This document shows positions 36,520 through 45,970 of a stretch of 64,000 nucleotides of DNA, piece after piece. The notes beneath the pieces were generated by a model, which saw only the letters and a program-made list of their open reading frames with translations, ran no database searches and was not told the DNA's origin. Position 1 is the stretch's first letter, and each line of letters opens with the position of its first letter. The DNA is from Novosphingobium barchaimii LL02 (GTDB lineage: Bacteria; Pseudomonadota; Alphaproteobacteria; Sphingomonadales; Sphingomonadaceae), in the NCBI RefSeq assembly GCF_001046635.1, contig NZ_KQ130455.1, forward strand, positions 313,103 to 377,102, given 5' to 3'. The position numbers were made by a program, and so were the translations under genes.

Positions 36520-37053
36520 ATGACCCGCTACTGTGCTTTCTTCGCTTCGATCAACGTCGGCGGCAACCGCCTGACGATGGCCGACCTGCGCTATGCTTTC
36601 GAGCGGGAGGAATTCGAGAATGTCGAAACCGTGGTCGCCAGCGGCAACGTCCTGTTCGATTTCGACGAGCGGCCCACCGATGGGCTGGAAGACCTGTTCG
36701 CCCACATGATGCGCGATCGCTTCGATCTTGAAACATTCGCGGCGGTGCGCAACCGGGACGAGGTTCGCGCGGCCGTCGACGAAAATCCTTTCACCGGCAT
36801 CGGCAAGGATCACTACGTCCATACCCTGTTCCTGGAACGGCAGGCCGAGCAGGGGGCTTTCGACAAGATGGTGGCCGACCACGCAACGCGCGGGCCTGAA
36901 AAGATCGCGCTGGGGCCGCGCTCGCTCTACGTCGATTACGTTGAAGGGGTGGGTTCGTCCAGGCTGACCGGGGCCTTCATCGAGCGGCGGCTGGGCTGCC
37001 GGGCCACCGCGCGCAACGTGCGGTCGCTGGCGCGTATTCTCGCCAAGATGTAA
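36520..37053 (+). CDS. DUF1697 family protein
   Basis: A 177-residue DUF1697 protein, function unknown. The start MTRYCAFFASINVGGNRLTMADLRYAFE has the family pattern RxxALLRGINVGGxNxxxMxxLR (here FASINVGGNRLTMADLR), followed by ENVETVVASGNVLFDF and the C-terminal GCRATARNVRSLARI, corresponding to the typical TxRNWxTVxKL. I use the ATG at 36520; the frame extends to 36493. It lies alone between infB and rbfA, an insertion into the conserved translation cluster. Confidence 0.88.
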   Translation: MTRYCAFFASINVGGNRLTMADLRYAFEREEFENVETVVASGNVLFDFDERPTDGLEDLFAHMMRDRFDLETFAAVRNRDEVRAAVDENPFTGIGKDHYVHTLFLERQAEQGAFDKMVADHATRGPEKIALGPRSLYVDYVEGVGSSRLTGAFIERRLGCRATARNVRSLARILAKM

Positions 37054-37059
37054 AAGAAA

Positions 37060-37085
37060 GGCGGCCGCTCGGCAGAGCGACCGCC
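37060..37085. terminator. Hairpin between DUF1697 and RcnB-like genes
   Basis: GGCGGCCGCTC and GAGCGACCGCC pair with one mismatch around GGCA. The element lies just after the DUF1697 stop and 59 bases past the stop of the minus-strand RcnB-like gene. Confidence 0.5.
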
Positions 37086-37143
37086 TTCCATTGCCTGTCC
37101 CGCCGCGCCCAGGGCGACGGCATCCGGATCAGGCGCTTGGGGA

Positions 37144-37476
37144 TTAGCGGAACATACCGGTCGTGACGGCCGAAATGATCCCGCTGGTGATGCCGACGAG
37201 CAGGAGGTCATTGCCCGAACGCACATAGTGGTAGCCGCGCGGCGGGGCCTTCACGTTGCGATACTTGCGATAGTCGACCTGCTGGTAATTGCGGGCACGG
37301 TTGCGGTCGAACCTCTCTCCCTTGCGGAAGGTCTTGTAGGTGACCTGCTTGGTCACGACCGTCTTGCTGGAACCGCGATGGTCGTCATGGCGCATGGGCT
37401 GCGCCATCGCCGGCGCTGCGGCAAGGGTGGGGACAACGATGGCGGCTGCGATCAGGGCGGCGGTAAACTTCTTCAT
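37144..37476 (-). CDS. RcnB family periplasmic protein
   Basis: A 110-residue precursor with a Sec signal (KKFTAALIAAAIVVPTLAAA, cleavage near AMAQ). The mature part is basic and contains the RcnB (nickel/cobalt homeostasis) pattern: FRKGERFDRNRARNYQQVDYRKYRNVKAPPRGYHYVRSGNDLLLVGITSG, with the Pro-Arg-Gly-Tyr-His-Tyr and 'GNDLLLV' elements. E. coli RcnB modulates Ni/Co efflux from the periplasm. Many sphingomonad copies exist without a nearby efflux pump, and none is adjacent here, so metal specificity cannot be claimed. Confidence 0.87.
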   Translation of the reverse strand: MKKFTAALIAAAIVVPTLAAAPAMAQPMRHDDHRGSSKTVVTKQVTYKTFRKGERFDRNRARNYQQVDYRKYRNVKAPPRGYHYVRSGNDLLLVGITSGIISAVTTGMFR

Positions 37477-37585
37477 TAGGCACTCCTTTGACGGGTCGTT
37501 CCATTCCAGATAACGCCGAAAGGGCGGGGAGGAGCCGTAATCAATTGTTGCAAATTGTAGCAACACATCCAAATGGACCCAGAAT

Positions 37586-38023
37586 ATGGCACGCAATCCC
37601 AGCACTCCCGAACAGCACTCCGTCCGCCTCCTCAAGGTGGGCGAGCAGGTGCGCCACGTCATTTCCGAGATTCTTACCCGCCAGCAGGTCCACGACGCGA
37701 CGCTGAGCACGCATACCGTGTCGGTCACCGAAGTGCGCATGACGCCCGATCTGCGTCAGGCGGCGGTCTTTGTGAAACCTCTGCTGGGTGAGGACGAGGA
37801 AGTCGTGCTCAAGGCCCTGCGCACGAATACGGCCTATTTCCAGCGCGAGGTCGCCCAGCGTCTCAAGCTCAAGTTCGCGGCGAAAATCCAGTTCCGCGCC
37901 GACGAGACCTTCGACGAGGCCAGCCGTATAGATGCACTGCTGAGCGATCCGCGCGTGAAGCGAGACCTCGCCGCGGGGAGCGAAGCGCAAGGTGAACCGG
38001 ACGCCGAGCCCGAGAACGATTGA
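37586..38023 (+). CDS. rbfA: Ribosome-binding factor A
   Basis: A 145-residue RbfA with the KH-type fold, which matures the 16S rRNA 5' end in the 30S subunit. The pattern [21 protein letters not shown] is the family start, followed by [23 protein letters not shown] and [25 protein letters not shown] near the end. The C-terminal ~25 residues ([17 protein letters not shown]) are an acidic tail. It belongs to the translation cluster but is separated from infB by ~1.6 kb of unrelated genes. Confidence 0.96.
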   Translation: MARNPSTPEQHSVRLLKVGEQVRHVISEILTRQQVHDATLSTHTVSVTEVRMTPDLRQAAVFVKPLLGEDEEVVLKALRTNTAYFQREVAQRLKLKFAAKIQFRADETFDEASRIDALLSDPRVKRDLAAGSEAQGEPDAEPEND

Positions 38024-38062
38024 TCGCGGGTATCGTCAGGTCCGCAGGGCGTGGCCGGCCGA

Positions 38063-39751
38063 TCAGTCGCTTTCGAAAGTCAGCGTCGCCGCGCTCCAGT
38101 TACCGGCTGCGGCGTCCTCGGGGCTGATCCAGAACTGATAGAGGCCGGCCTCGCTCCAGCACCATTCCATCATGTCGTCGTAGCCCAATTGCAGCAGCAG
38201 CAAATTGCGGCGCGGCTGACCGCGCCCGCCAAGACGGCTGGCGGGAAGGCCGAACATCTGATGCTGGTCCACGGGGGGCAGGCGGTAATCGCGGTTGATG
38301 CGGGCCAGAACACCGTCCGGCAAGGCCGCAAAGGTCTCGGGCGGGCCGGAGACCATGGCCCGTAGCGAAAGCGTGGCCAGTTGCGCCAACGAGCCGGGCG
38401 CGTGATAGCGCACCAGTTCGCCGAAGCGTTCATGCACTTCGGCCAGGATATCTGCGACGATGTCCAGTTCCGCCGGTTCAAGCTGCTCCCAAGGGTCGCG
38501 CCCGGCGACGAACTGGTCCAGCGCCTCGACCATATCGGGAAGCGCGGCGGACTGTTCCTCCATCACGGCGAGCTCGTCGGCGAGATAGTCCGCCGCCTCC
38601 TGCGCATGTTCGAGCGCATCGGGCCCGGCTTGCGGATCGCGGCGCAGATGTTCGAACGCCGCGCGTTTCTGGTCAAGCGCGGCGCGGTGGGCCGCCAGGG
38701 GCCGCGCGCAGGCGGCAAGCGCTTCGTGAAGCTGGTCGGCGAGGTGGATCACCGAATGCCACCACAGCGTTTCCACGGGCGCGCCGACGCCGGCGGCATA
38801 GAAGGGGTGATCGCGAAGCGGGGCGCTGCGGTCGAGCTGCACGGCCATGGCCTGCTCGATCGCAGCTTCACGCAAGGGATCGTGATAGTCGCGCAGGGTT
38901 TCGGGGAGGTCGAGCGCGAGCAACTGTACCGGCCAGAACGGGAAAAACCAGCGGCTCAGGCGGTTGGGCGTGGCCGGGAAGGGGTAGCCGCCCTCGTCGA
39001 AGGCCGGGGCCAGGTCATGTGGCGGATCGGTGAAGTCATGCGCGCCCTCAGGCACTGCGATAACCGCGCCGGCGCCAAGGAAAAAGGCCAGCGAGCCGGT
39101 GCGCGGCAGCGGAGTGTCCGGGCAGGCGAAGGCCAGTTCGACAAGATCGATCTGGGCCATGAAGGGCAGCGGCAGTCCGTCTGCGCCGCGCGGCCAGGGA
39201 ATGCCGCCGAGGCGGGGCAGGCCGCCCAGCCAGCTGCTGTCGGCGAACCAGTCGCGGGTGCGTTCGCGGGGCTTGCGCACAAGAATGACGGGAGCAGGCA
39301 GGAGGCGCGCCTGTTCCGGGAACGGTGAGGCAGGGAACGGTGCGGGTGCTTCCGGCAAAGGGGCCGCTTCGGCAGGCGCCTGGCTGCCCGACAAGGCGCG
39401 GCGGCGCAAATTGGCGATCCGGGCATCGGTGTTTGCCTCAGGCTCCGGCGCCGTAGCGAGGCTTTCCGAGGTGGGCAGTGGCTCGGGCGTCCAGGCTGGC
39501 GGGGCTGCGGGGGCATCATCGGCTCCCGCGTCATGCTCGCGGCGGCGCAGGGTGAACGCGGCTACCAGCGCCAGTACCAGGCCCAGCACCAGCAATGCCG
39601 GGATGACGTTGCCCTGCCCCAGGGCGGCCGCGATCCGCTCCGCACCCGCGTCGAGAGGGGACAGCGCGCCGCCGAACGGGGCCAGCGCCACATAGAAGGC
39701 CACGGCCGCCGGCAGAGCGAAACATGCCATCACCGCGATCAGTCTTTTCAT
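38063..39751 (-). CDS. DUF1963 family protein with N-terminal membrane segments
   Basis: A 562-residue protein. Residues 1-60 hold two hydrophobic segments (LIAVMACFALPAAVAFYVAL and ALLVLGLVLALVAAF). A Pro/Ala-rich linker follows, then the DUF1963 domain (SLAFFLGAGAVIAVPEGAHDF, FPATPNRLSRWFFPFW). The domain ends with the family pattern LLLLQLGYDDMMEWCWSEAGLYQFWISPEDAAAGNW. In soluble relatives (YwqG-like) the role is unknown. The central part holds coiled-coil-like charged helices (RAALDQKRAAFEHLRRDPQAG). I use the ATG at 39751 (MKRLIAVM); an in-frame GTG lies 6 bases earlier. Confidence 0.82.
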   Translation of the reverse strand: MKRLIAVMACFALPAAVAFYVALAPFGGALSPLDAGAERIAAALGQGNVIPALLVLGLVLALVAAFTLRRREHDAGADDAPAAPPAWTPEPLPTSESLATAPEPEANTDARIANLRRRALSGSQAPAEAAPLPEAPAPFPASPFPEQARLLPAPVILVRKPRERTRDWFADSSWLGGLPRLGGIPWPRGADGLPLPFMAQIDLVELAFACPDTPLPRTGSLAFFLGAGAVIAVPEGAHDFTDPPHDLAPAFDEGGYPFPATPNRLSRWFFPFWPVQLLALDLPETLRDYHDPLREAAIEQAMAVQLDRSAPLRDHPFYAAGVGAPVETLWWHSVIHLADQLHEALAACARPLAAHRAALDQKRAAFEHLRRDPQAGPDALEHAQEAADYLADELAVMEEQSAALPDMVEALDQFVAGRDPWEQLEPAELDIVADILAEVHERFGELVRYHAPGSLAQLATLSLRAMVSGPPETFAALPDGVLARINRDYRLPPVDQHQMFGLPASRLGGRGQPRRNLLLLQLGYDDMMEWCWSEAGLYQFWISPEDAAAGNWSAATLTFESD

Positions 39752-39874
39752 GCCCACTCCCGCTTCATGCTATCGGTACTCCTCCTGGCGTCGGATTGTT
39801 AGGGGCAATCCAGCCGGGGAGAAGCCCATGTAAGACAGTGCGCGGTGTCCGGTGGGGTGTTATCCCCAGCGTCG

Positions 39875-40465
39875 ATGGCCAAGCTCTACTTCTATTATGC
39901 CAGCATGAACGCAGGCAAATCCACCACGCTGCTGCAGGCGGACTTCAATTACCGCGAGCGCGGCATGCGCACCATGCTGTGGACCGCCGCGATCGACGAC
40001 CGCAGCGCCGATCTGGGCAGCGGACACGCGATCGAAAGCCGCATCGGTCTGCATGCCGGCGCGCACCGCTTCGTTGGTAGCACTGACTTGTGCGAGCAGG
40101 TGCGCAGCGCTCATGCCGCCCAGCCGTTGTCCTGCGTGCTGGTCGACGAGGCGCAGTTCCTCACGCCGGAGCAGGTGTGGCAATGCGCCGACATCGCCGA
40201 CAAGGTGGGCATTCCCGTCCTGTGCTACGGCCTTCGCACCGATTTTCGAGGTGAACTGTTCCCCGGCGCCGCGGTGCTGCTGGGCATTGCCGACAGTCTC
40301 GTCGAGTTGAAGGCGGTTTGCCACTGCGGCCGCAAGGCCTCGATGAACCTGCGCGTCGATGACACGGGCAGCGCCGTCAGCGAAGGTGCCCAGACCGAGA
40401 TCGGCGGCAACGACCGCTACGTAGCCTTGTGCCGCCGTCATTTCAGCGAGGCTCTGGGGCGGTAG
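39875..40465 (+). CDS. tdk: Thymidine kinase
   Basis: A 196-residue type II thymidine kinase that salvages thymidine to dTMP. The P-loop is [12 protein letters not shown], the catalytic Glu lies in [14 protein letters not shown], and the lasso segment with zinc ligands includes [12 protein letters not shown] and a further Cys in ALCRRHF. It fits the bacterial/human TK1 family length. The gene has no obvious operon partner; it sits between the minus-strand DUF1963 gene and DUF2239. Confidence 0.95.
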   Translation: MAKLYFYYASMNAGKSTTLLQADFNYRERGMRTMLWTAAIDDRSADLGSGHAIESRIGLHAGAHRFVGSTDLCEQVRSAHAAQPLSCVLVDEAQFLTPEQVWQCADIADKVGIPVLCYGLRTDFRGELFPGAAVLLGIADSLVELKAVCHCGRKASMNLRVDDTGSAVSEGAQTEIGGNDRYVALCRRHFSEALGR

Positions 40466-40519
40466 TTATTTTTATCCGGGTGCATTGACTGTTTAATCCG
40501 GGTAAATATAAGCCGCGCG

Positions 40520-41026
40520 ATGACTGTCACCGTATTCTACAAGGACGATGTGATCGCCAGCGGATCGCCCGGCGATTTCGCGGCGGCGCTGCGCGATCTC
40601 GGCCCGCTGGCCCGCAGCGGTGATCTGCTTGCTTTCGACGACGACACTGGCCGCCAAGTCGATCTCGACCTGGCGGAGCCCGTGGCGCCGCGTCCGCGCG
40701 GCCGCCCGGCACTGGGCGTCGAGGCGCGTGAGGTCACCTTGCTGCCCCGGCACTGGGAATGGCTGTCCGCCCAGCCCGGCGGTGCGTCCGTCACCTTGCG
40801 CAAGCTGGTCGAGGCGGCGATACGCAGCGGCCGCAGCGAGCGTGAATGCCTCGACGCCGCCTGCCGCTTCCTCACCGTCATGGCGGGCGACCGCCCCGGC
40901 TATGAAGAAGCAACCCGCGCGCTCTACGCCGGGGACCGCGACAATTTCGATGCCCTGTGCGTGCTGTGGCCCAGCGCCGTGGCCCAACATGCCCGCCGTC
41001 TGGCGTGGCCGAAGGATGCCTTTTGA
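40520..41026 (+). CDS. DUF2239 family protein
   Basis: A 168-residue DUF2239 protein of unknown function. The family layout is visible: AFYGD-type start (VTVFYKDDVIASGSPGDFAAAL), LAFDDDTGRQVDLDL, a GRPALGVEAREVTLLPRHWEWLSAQPGGASVTLRKLVE segment resembling a ribbon-helix-helix or antitoxin-like DNA-binding unit, and RPGYEEATRALYAGDRDNFDALCVLWP near the end. The stop overlaps the truB start (TGATG), so the two genes are probably translated together. Confidence 0.88.
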   Translation: MTVTVFYKDDVIASGSPGDFAAALRDLGPLARSGDLLAFDDDTGRQVDLDLAEPVAPRPRGRPALGVEAREVTLLPRHWEWLSAQPGGASVTLRKLVEAAIRSGRSERECLDAACRFLTVMAGDRPGYEEATRALYAGDRDNFDALCVLWPSAVAQHARRLAWPKDAF

Positions 41027-41931
41027 TGCCGCACGGATGGATCATTCTCGATAAGCCCATCGGCCTCGGGTCGACGCAGGCGGTGGCCGCAGTGAAGCGC
41101 AACCTGCGCGAGGCGGGGTATGGCAAGAAGGTCAAGGTCGGCCACGGCGGCACGCTGGACCCGTTGGCATCGGGCGTTTTGCCCATCGCGCTGGGCGAGG
41201 CGACCAAGCTGGCCGGGCGGATGCTCGATGCCACCAAGACCTACCTGTTCACCGTCCGCTTCGGGACCCAGACCGATACGCTGGACCTTGAAGGCAAAGT
41301 GGTCGCCGAGAGCGACGTGCAGCCCTCGCAAGCTGAGGTCGAAGCCGTGCTGGCGCGCTTCACCGGGCCGATCGAGCAGGTGCCGCCCGCCTATTCGGCG
41401 CTCAAGGTCGATGGCGAGCGTGCCTATGACCTCGCGCGGGCCGGTGTCGAGGTGGAGCTGAAATCGCGCAGTGTCACCATCCACGAACTGGGACTGGACG
41501 CCTTTGATGCGCAGGAAGGCGCGACCCTTGCGGCCAAAGTTTCCAAGGGGACCTACATCCGCAGCCTGGCGCGCGACATTGCGCTGGCGCTGGGTTCGCG
41601 CGGCACGGTGACGATGTTGCGCCGCATCCAGGCTGGCCCGTTCGAGGCGTCTCAGGCGATTCCGCTGGACAAATTGAACGAAACGGGTAAGGGCGCCCCT
41701 CTTGAGCAGATACTCTTGCCGCTGGAGGCGGGGCTGGACGACATCCCGGCCATCGACCTCGACCCGGAGCAGGCAAGGGCGGTCCGACAGGGCCGCGTTC
41801 TAACCGGAATGCCCCATGAAGATGGGCTTTACTGCGCGAAAGAGGGCACTGTCCCGGTTGCGCTGGTGGAGCTTTCGGACGGAAATGTCCGCGTTTCCAG
41901 GGGGTTTAATCTCATTGATGTCGCGGAGTGA
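41026..41931 (+). CDS. truB: tRNA pseudouridine(55) synthase TruB
   Basis: A 301-residue enzyme that converts U55 of tRNA to pseudouridine. The catalytic Asp lies in GHGGTLDPLASGVLPIALGEATKL. Other family segments are GWIILDKPIGLGSTQAVAAVK, QVPPAYSALKVDGERAYDLARAG and VSKGTYIRSLARDIALALGS. The C-terminus holds the PUA domain (EQARAVRQGRVLTG). The start at 41026 shares TGATG with the DUF2239 stop. rpsO follows after 6 bases, as expected for the truB-rpsO-pnp unit. Confidence 0.97.
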   Translation: MPHGWIILDKPIGLGSTQAVAAVKRNLREAGYGKKVKVGHGGTLDPLASGVLPIALGEATKLAGRMLDATKTYLFTVRFGTQTDTLDLEGKVVAESDVQPSQAEVEAVLARFTGPIEQVPPAYSALKVDGERAYDLARAGVEVELKSRSVTIHELGLDAFDAQEGATLAAKVSKGTYIRSLARDIALALGSRGTVTMLRRIQAGPFEASQAIPLDKLNETGKGAPLEQILLPLEAGLDDIPAIDLDPEQARAVRQGRVLTGMPHEDGLYCAKEGTVPVALVELSDGNVRVSRGFNLIDVAE

Positions 41932-41937
41932 ATTGAA

Positions 41938-42207
41938 ATGACGGTTACTGCTGAAAAGAAGCTGGACATCATCACCGACAACGCCCGCGCCACTGGCGAC
42001 ACGGGCAGCCCGGAAGTCCAGGTTGCGATCCTCACGGAGCGCATCAAGAACCTGACCGAGCACTTCAAGGCTCACCACAAGGATAACCACTCGCGTCGCG
42101 GTCTGCTGGCCATGGTCAACAAGCGCCGCTCGCTGCTGGATTATCTCAAGAAGAAGGATGTGGCGCGTTACAACTCGCTCATCCAGAAGCTGGGTCTGCG
42201 TAAGTAA
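41938..42207 (+). CDS. rpsO: 30S ribosomal protein S15
   Basis: 89 residues with the full S15 pattern, including [43 protein letters not shown] and [16 protein letters not shown]. It binds 16S rRNA helices 20-22 early in assembly. A strong terminator (42217-42242) follows, so part of the transcription ends before pnp. Confidence 0.98.
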   Translation: MTVTAEKKLDIITDNARATGDTGSPEVQVAILTERIKNLTEHFKAHHKDNHSRRGLLAMVNKRRSLLDYLKKKDVARYNSLIQKLGLRK

Positions 42208-42216
42208 GATCGAGTG

Positions 42217-42242
42217 ACGGCCCGCTTCGGCGGGCCGTTTTG
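42217..42242 (+). terminator. UUCG-capped terminator between rpsO and pnp
   Basis: ACGGCCCG-C(TTCG)G-CGGGCCGT forms a stem with a stable UUCG loop, followed by TTTTGT. The remaining ~165 bases to the pnp start are a leader with an inverted GGGGC/GCCCC pair around 42322-42337; PNPase leaders are autoregulated in enterobacteria, which may apply here. Confidence 0.85.
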
Positions 42243-42409
42243 TATTTGTCGTCCAGGACGTGTATCCGGGCGACGTTGAAAATTCGGGTGTCCTTCGCAA
42301 TTCGGCGAGGAAACCCAGGGGCGACGAAAAAGCCCCGCACCGGACCGGGACGGTACCCCGGCAGTAAGCCCCGCCGCGCAATAGGGCCGGTGGGTCAAGG
42401 AATTCGAAA

Positions 42410-44737
42410 ATGTTCGACGTACAGACCGTAAGCATGGAGTGGGGCGGTAAGACCCTCACCCTGGAAACCGGCCGCATCGCCCGCCAGGCGAACGGCGCAG
42501 TCCTCGCCACCTACGGCGAAACCGTGGTGCTTTGCGCGGTTACCGCCGCCAAGTCGGTGAAGGAAGGCCAGGACTTCTTCCCGCTGACCGTTCACTACCA
42601 GGAAAAGTTCTCCTCGGCCGGCCGCATCCCCGGCGGCTTCTTCAAGCGTGAGCGCGGCGCGACCGAAAAGGAAACGCTGACCAGCCGCCTGATCGACCGT
42701 CCGATCCGCCCGCTGTTCCCCGAAGGTTTCTACAACGAAATCAACGTCATTGCCCAGGTTCTGAGCTATGACGGCGACACCGAAGCCGACGTCCTCGCGA
42801 TGATCGCCGCCTCGGCCGCCCTGACGATCTCGGGCGTTCCCTTCATGGGCCCGATCGGCGCTGCGCGCGTCGGCTATGTCGACGGCGCATACACGCTGAA
42901 CCCCAAGCAGGACGCCGCCCTCAAGGACGGTGAACTCGATCTGGTCGTTGCCGCCACCGGCGACGCCGTGATGATGGTGGAATCGGAAGCCAAGGAGCTT
43001 ACCGAGGAAGTCATGCTTGGCGCCGTCGTGTTCGCGCATGACGAGATCAAGAAGGTCGTGAACCTCATCATCGACCTGGCCGAAAAGGCCGCCAAGGAGC
43101 CTTGGGACGTCGACCTCTCAGACAGCACCGCCGACATCAAGGCGAAGCTCAAGAAGGCCGTCGGCAAGGACATCACCGCAGCCTACAAGCTGACCGACAA
43201 GTCGGCCCGCTCCAATGCCCTGAACGCCGCGCGCGCCAAGGCCAAGGAAGCGTTCTCGGGCGAAACCCCGCAGACGCAGATGGTCGCCATCAAGACCATC
43301 AAGAAGCTGGAAGCGGAAATCGTTCGCGGCGCCATCCTCAAGGATGGCAAGCGCATCGACGGCCGCAAGCTCGACCAGGTTCGCCCGATCGAAGCGATCG
43401 TCGGCTTCCTGCCGCGCACCCACGGTTCGTCGCTGTTCACGCGCGGCGAAACCCAGGCGATCTGCACCACCACCCTTGGCACCAAGGAATCGGAACAGAT
43501 GATCGACGGCCTGGAAGGCCTGTCGTACTCGTCGTTCATGCTGCACTACAACTTCCCGCCCTACTCGGTCGGTGAAGTCGGCCGCTTCGGCGCTCCGGGC
43601 CGCCGCGAAGTCGGCCACGGCAAGCTGGCATGGCGCGCGCTGCACCCGGTGCTGCCCGCCAAGGAAGACTTCCCCTACACGATCCGCGTTCTCTCGGACA
43701 TCACCGAGTCGAACGGGTCGTCCTCGATGGCCACCGTCTGCGGCGGTTCGCTCTCGATGATGGACGCCGGCGTGCCGCTGGTTCGCCCGGTTTCGGGCAT
43801 CGCCATGGGCCTGATCCTGGAAGGCAAGGACTTCGCGGTTCTTTCCGACATCCTGGGTGACGAAGATCACCTCGGCGACATGGACTTTAAGGTCGCGGGC
43901 ACCGAAGTCGGCATCACCACGATGCAGATGGACATCAAGATCGCGGGCATCACGCGCGAGATCATGGGCAAGGCGCTTGAGCAGGCCAAGGCCGGCCGCG
44001 CGCACATCCTGGGTGAAATGACCAAGGCTCTCGGTTCCTCGCGTACCGAACTGTCGGCGCACGCCCCGCGCATCGAGACGATCCAGATCGACAAGTCGAA
44101 GATCCGTGACGTCATCGGCACCGGCGGCAAGGTCATCCGCGAGATCGTCGCCGAGACCGGCGCCAAGGTCGACATCGACGACGAGGGGATCATCAAGATC
44201 TCGTCCTCCGACACCGCGCAGATCGAGGCCGCCAAGAAGTGGATCCTCGGTATCGTGGAAGAAGCGGAAGTCGGCAAGGTCTACCAGGGCAAGGTCGTCA
44301 ACATCGTCGACTTCGGCGCTTTCGTGAACTTCATGGGCGGCAAGGACGGTCTCGTCCACGTTTCCGAAATGAAGAACGAGCGCGTGGAAAAGCCGACCGA
44401 CGTCGTGAAGGAAGGCCAGGCGGTTTACGTCAAGGTCCTCGAGATCGACCCGCGCGGCAAGGTTCGCCTGTCGATGCGCGTCGTCGACCAGGAGACCGGC
44501 GCCGAGCTGGAAGATACCCGTCCGGCACGCGAACCGCGTGAAGGCGGCGACCGTGGTCCGCGCGCTGGCGGTGATCGCGGCGGTGACCGTCGTGGTCCGC
44601 GCCGTGAAGGCGGTGGTGATCGCGGCCCTCGCGGCGGCGGTGATCGTGGTCCCCGCGGTGGCGGCGATCGCGGTCCGCGCGGCGGCAGCGAAGGCGGCAA
44701 CCCGGATCACCTGCCGGCCTTCCTCAAGGAAGACTGA
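42410..44737 (+). CDS. pnp: Polyribonucleotide nucleotidyltransferase (PNPase)
   Basis: A 775-residue 3'-5' phosphorolytic exoribonuclease of the degradosome. The first RNase PH domain begins [21 protein letters not shown], the second holds [12 protein letters not shown] and [16 protein letters not shown] ([20 protein letters not shown]) and S1 ([27 protein letters not shown]) domains follow. The tail after the S1 domain is a Gly/Arg/Asp-rich repeat region with GGDRGPRG units, ending in [11 protein letters not shown], which is a typical alphaproteobacterial C-terminal end. AAGGA lies about 8 bases before the ATG. Confidence 0.98.
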   Translation: MFDVQTVSMEWGGKTLTLETGRIARQANGAVLATYGETVVLCAVTAAKSVKEGQDFFPLTVHYQEKFSSAGRIPGGFFKRERGATEKETLTSRLIDRPIRPLFPEGFYNEINVIAQVLSYDGDTEADVLAMIAASAALTISGVPFMGPIGAARVGYVDGAYTLNPKQDAALKDGELDLVVAATGDAVMMVESEAKELTEEVMLGAVVFAHDEIKKVVNLIIDLAEKAAKEPWDVDLSDSTADIKAKLKKAVGKDITAAYKLTDKSARSNALNAARAKAKEAFSGETPQTQMVAIKTIKKLEAEIVRGAILKDGKRIDGRKLDQVRPIEAIVGFLPRTHGSSLFTRGETQAICTTTLGTKESEQMIDGLEGLSYSSFMLHYNFPPYSVGEVGRFGAPGRREVGHGKLAWRALHPVLPAKEDFPYTIRVLSDITESNGSSSMATVCGGSLSMMDAGVPLVRPVSGIAMGLILEGKDFAVLSDILGDEDHLGDMDFKVAGTEVGITTMQMDIKIAGITREIMGKALEQAKAGRAHILGEMTKALGSSRTELSAHAPRIETIQIDKSKIRDVIGTGGKVIREIVAETGAKVDIDDEGIIKISSSDTAQIEAAKKWILGIVEEAEVGKVYQGKVVNIVDFGAFVNFMGGKDGLVHVSEMKNERVEKPTDVVKEGQAVYVKVLEIDPRGKVRLSMRVVDQETGAELEDTRPAREPREGGDRGPRAGGDRGGDRRGPRREGGGDRGPRGGGDRGPRGGGDRGPRGGSEGGNPDHLPAFLKED

Positions 44738-44770
44738 TCAGGTCCAGGTTCCGCAAGGAAACACAGGAAG

Positions 44771-44797
44771 GGGCTGCGCGAAAGCGCGGCCCTTTTT
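44771..44797 (+). terminator. GNRA-capped terminator of pnp
   Basis: GGGCTGCGC and GCGCGGCCC pair around a GAAA loop with one T-G wobble, followed by TTTTT. It lies 34 bases after the pnp stop. Confidence 0.85.
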
Positions 44798-44922
44798 CGT
44801 TGGAGCTGAGCGCCTGGCGGCCAGCCCAGATCATCCTGCGCCGACATCGGCTTGCAGTTGCGCCAACTTGCGCGGTAGGCAAGGATATGGGCGATTGCGA
44901 TGGATCGTGTGGAGATAGCGAC

Positions 44923-45897
44923 ATGCCGACGGTGGCAGGGATCGGCTTGGGGCTGTTGTTGGGAAGCATGCATCTCAGTGCGGCAAGCGCTGGGCCCCCT
45001 GCCGCCGGTCCTGTCGAACCTGCGCACAACCGGGCTGACTTGGCTCGCCCTGTCATGCCGGATTGCACATTGCCCGAGGGTTGGGCCTCAATAGACCAGC
45101 GCAATCCGGACTTCGTGATTTTCGGTGAAATTCACGGCACTCGGCAGGCCCCGGCGTTCGTCGGGCGCGTGGCGTGTTCCCTTGCTGCGAGCGGCAAGAA
45201 GGTCTTGATCGGCGTGGAATTTGATGCGGGCGTCGATCCGCGGTTTCAGGCGGCTTGGGCGCTGCCGCATTCTCAGTTTGCAGATGCGCTGGGCGCGGCA
45301 GGCTGGAGCGGCCGACGTGATGGCGTTGCCAGCAAGGCGATGTTCCAGCTTTTGGTGGATCTTAATGCCTTGAAGGCAGCCGGCGCCGAAATCGGTATCG
45401 CCGCGTTCAATGGCGAAAAAGATGACGAGCAACGCCGCCGGTTTGCCAAGTTACCGGGGCAAGGCCCTCACGAAGCGGCACAGGCTGAAAACATAGTGAC
45501 CGCGTTCCATGCATCGAAATACGACATGGCGCTGATCCTCGTCGGGGGACTTCATGCACAGAAACGCGCCGTCGAAACCGTAGGGGTCATGTTCGAGCCC
45601 ATGGCGATGCGCTTGATCGATGCCGGATCCGTCATTTCGCTGCGAATGAAATCTGCGGGCGGGACCGCGTGGAATTGCGGGTTGAAGGCTGGTTATAAGG
45701 CGGAAGCTGGCAAGCCCATCCACGATGATGCCATAGATTGCGCCGATCATCAGGTTTTGCCGGACCCGGATTTCCGGGGCGCTCCGCATGTCTCGCTCGC
45801 TTCGGATGCGAAGCAGGGCGTCAGCAGCGACTATGATGGATATTTCTGGGTTGGGGAGGTCAGCGGCTCGCCGCCTGCGATCCCGGTCAGGAAATGA
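44923..45897 (+). CDS. Secreted ChaN/TIKI-like protein
   Basis: A 324-residue precursor. The N-terminus (VAGIGLGLLLGSMHLSAASAG) is a signal peptide, so it should be periplasmic. The domain core has DFVIFGEIHGTRQAPAFV, KVLIGVEFD, and later YDMALILVGGLHAQKRAVE. The GE-x-H at the start and the late GGxHA are the marks of the ChaN/erythromycin-esterase-like and TIKI superfamily, which binds or acts on heme, metals or peptides in different members. The exact role is not readable. I choose the ATG at 44923 because GGAGA lies ~8 bases before it. Confidence 0.72.
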   Translation: MPTVAGIGLGLLLGSMHLSAASAGPPAAGPVEPAHNRADLARPVMPDCTLPEGWASIDQRNPDFVIFGEIHGTRQAPAFVGRVACSLAASGKKVLIGVEFDAGVDPRFQAAWALPHSQFADALGAAGWSGRRDGVASKAMFQLLVDLNALKAAGAEIGIAAFNGEKDDEQRRRFAKLPGQGPHEAAQAENIVTAFHASKYDMALILVGGLHAQKRAVETVGVMFEPMAMRLIDAGSVISLRMKSAGGTAWNCGLKAGYKAEAGKPIHDDAIDCADHQVLPDPDFRGAPHVSLASDAKQGVSSDYDGYFWVGEVSGSPPAIPVRK

Positions 45898-45970
45898 GCC
45901 TGTGATGGCCATCCGCTAGCCCGCATAGTCCGTGTTTCAGAGATGAGCGCGGTTTCGGCAGGCGCAGCGC

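Noticed and set aside
38051-39328. Plus-strand frames opposite DUF1963
   Set aside because: Overlapped by a gene with a recognisable domain; no signals.
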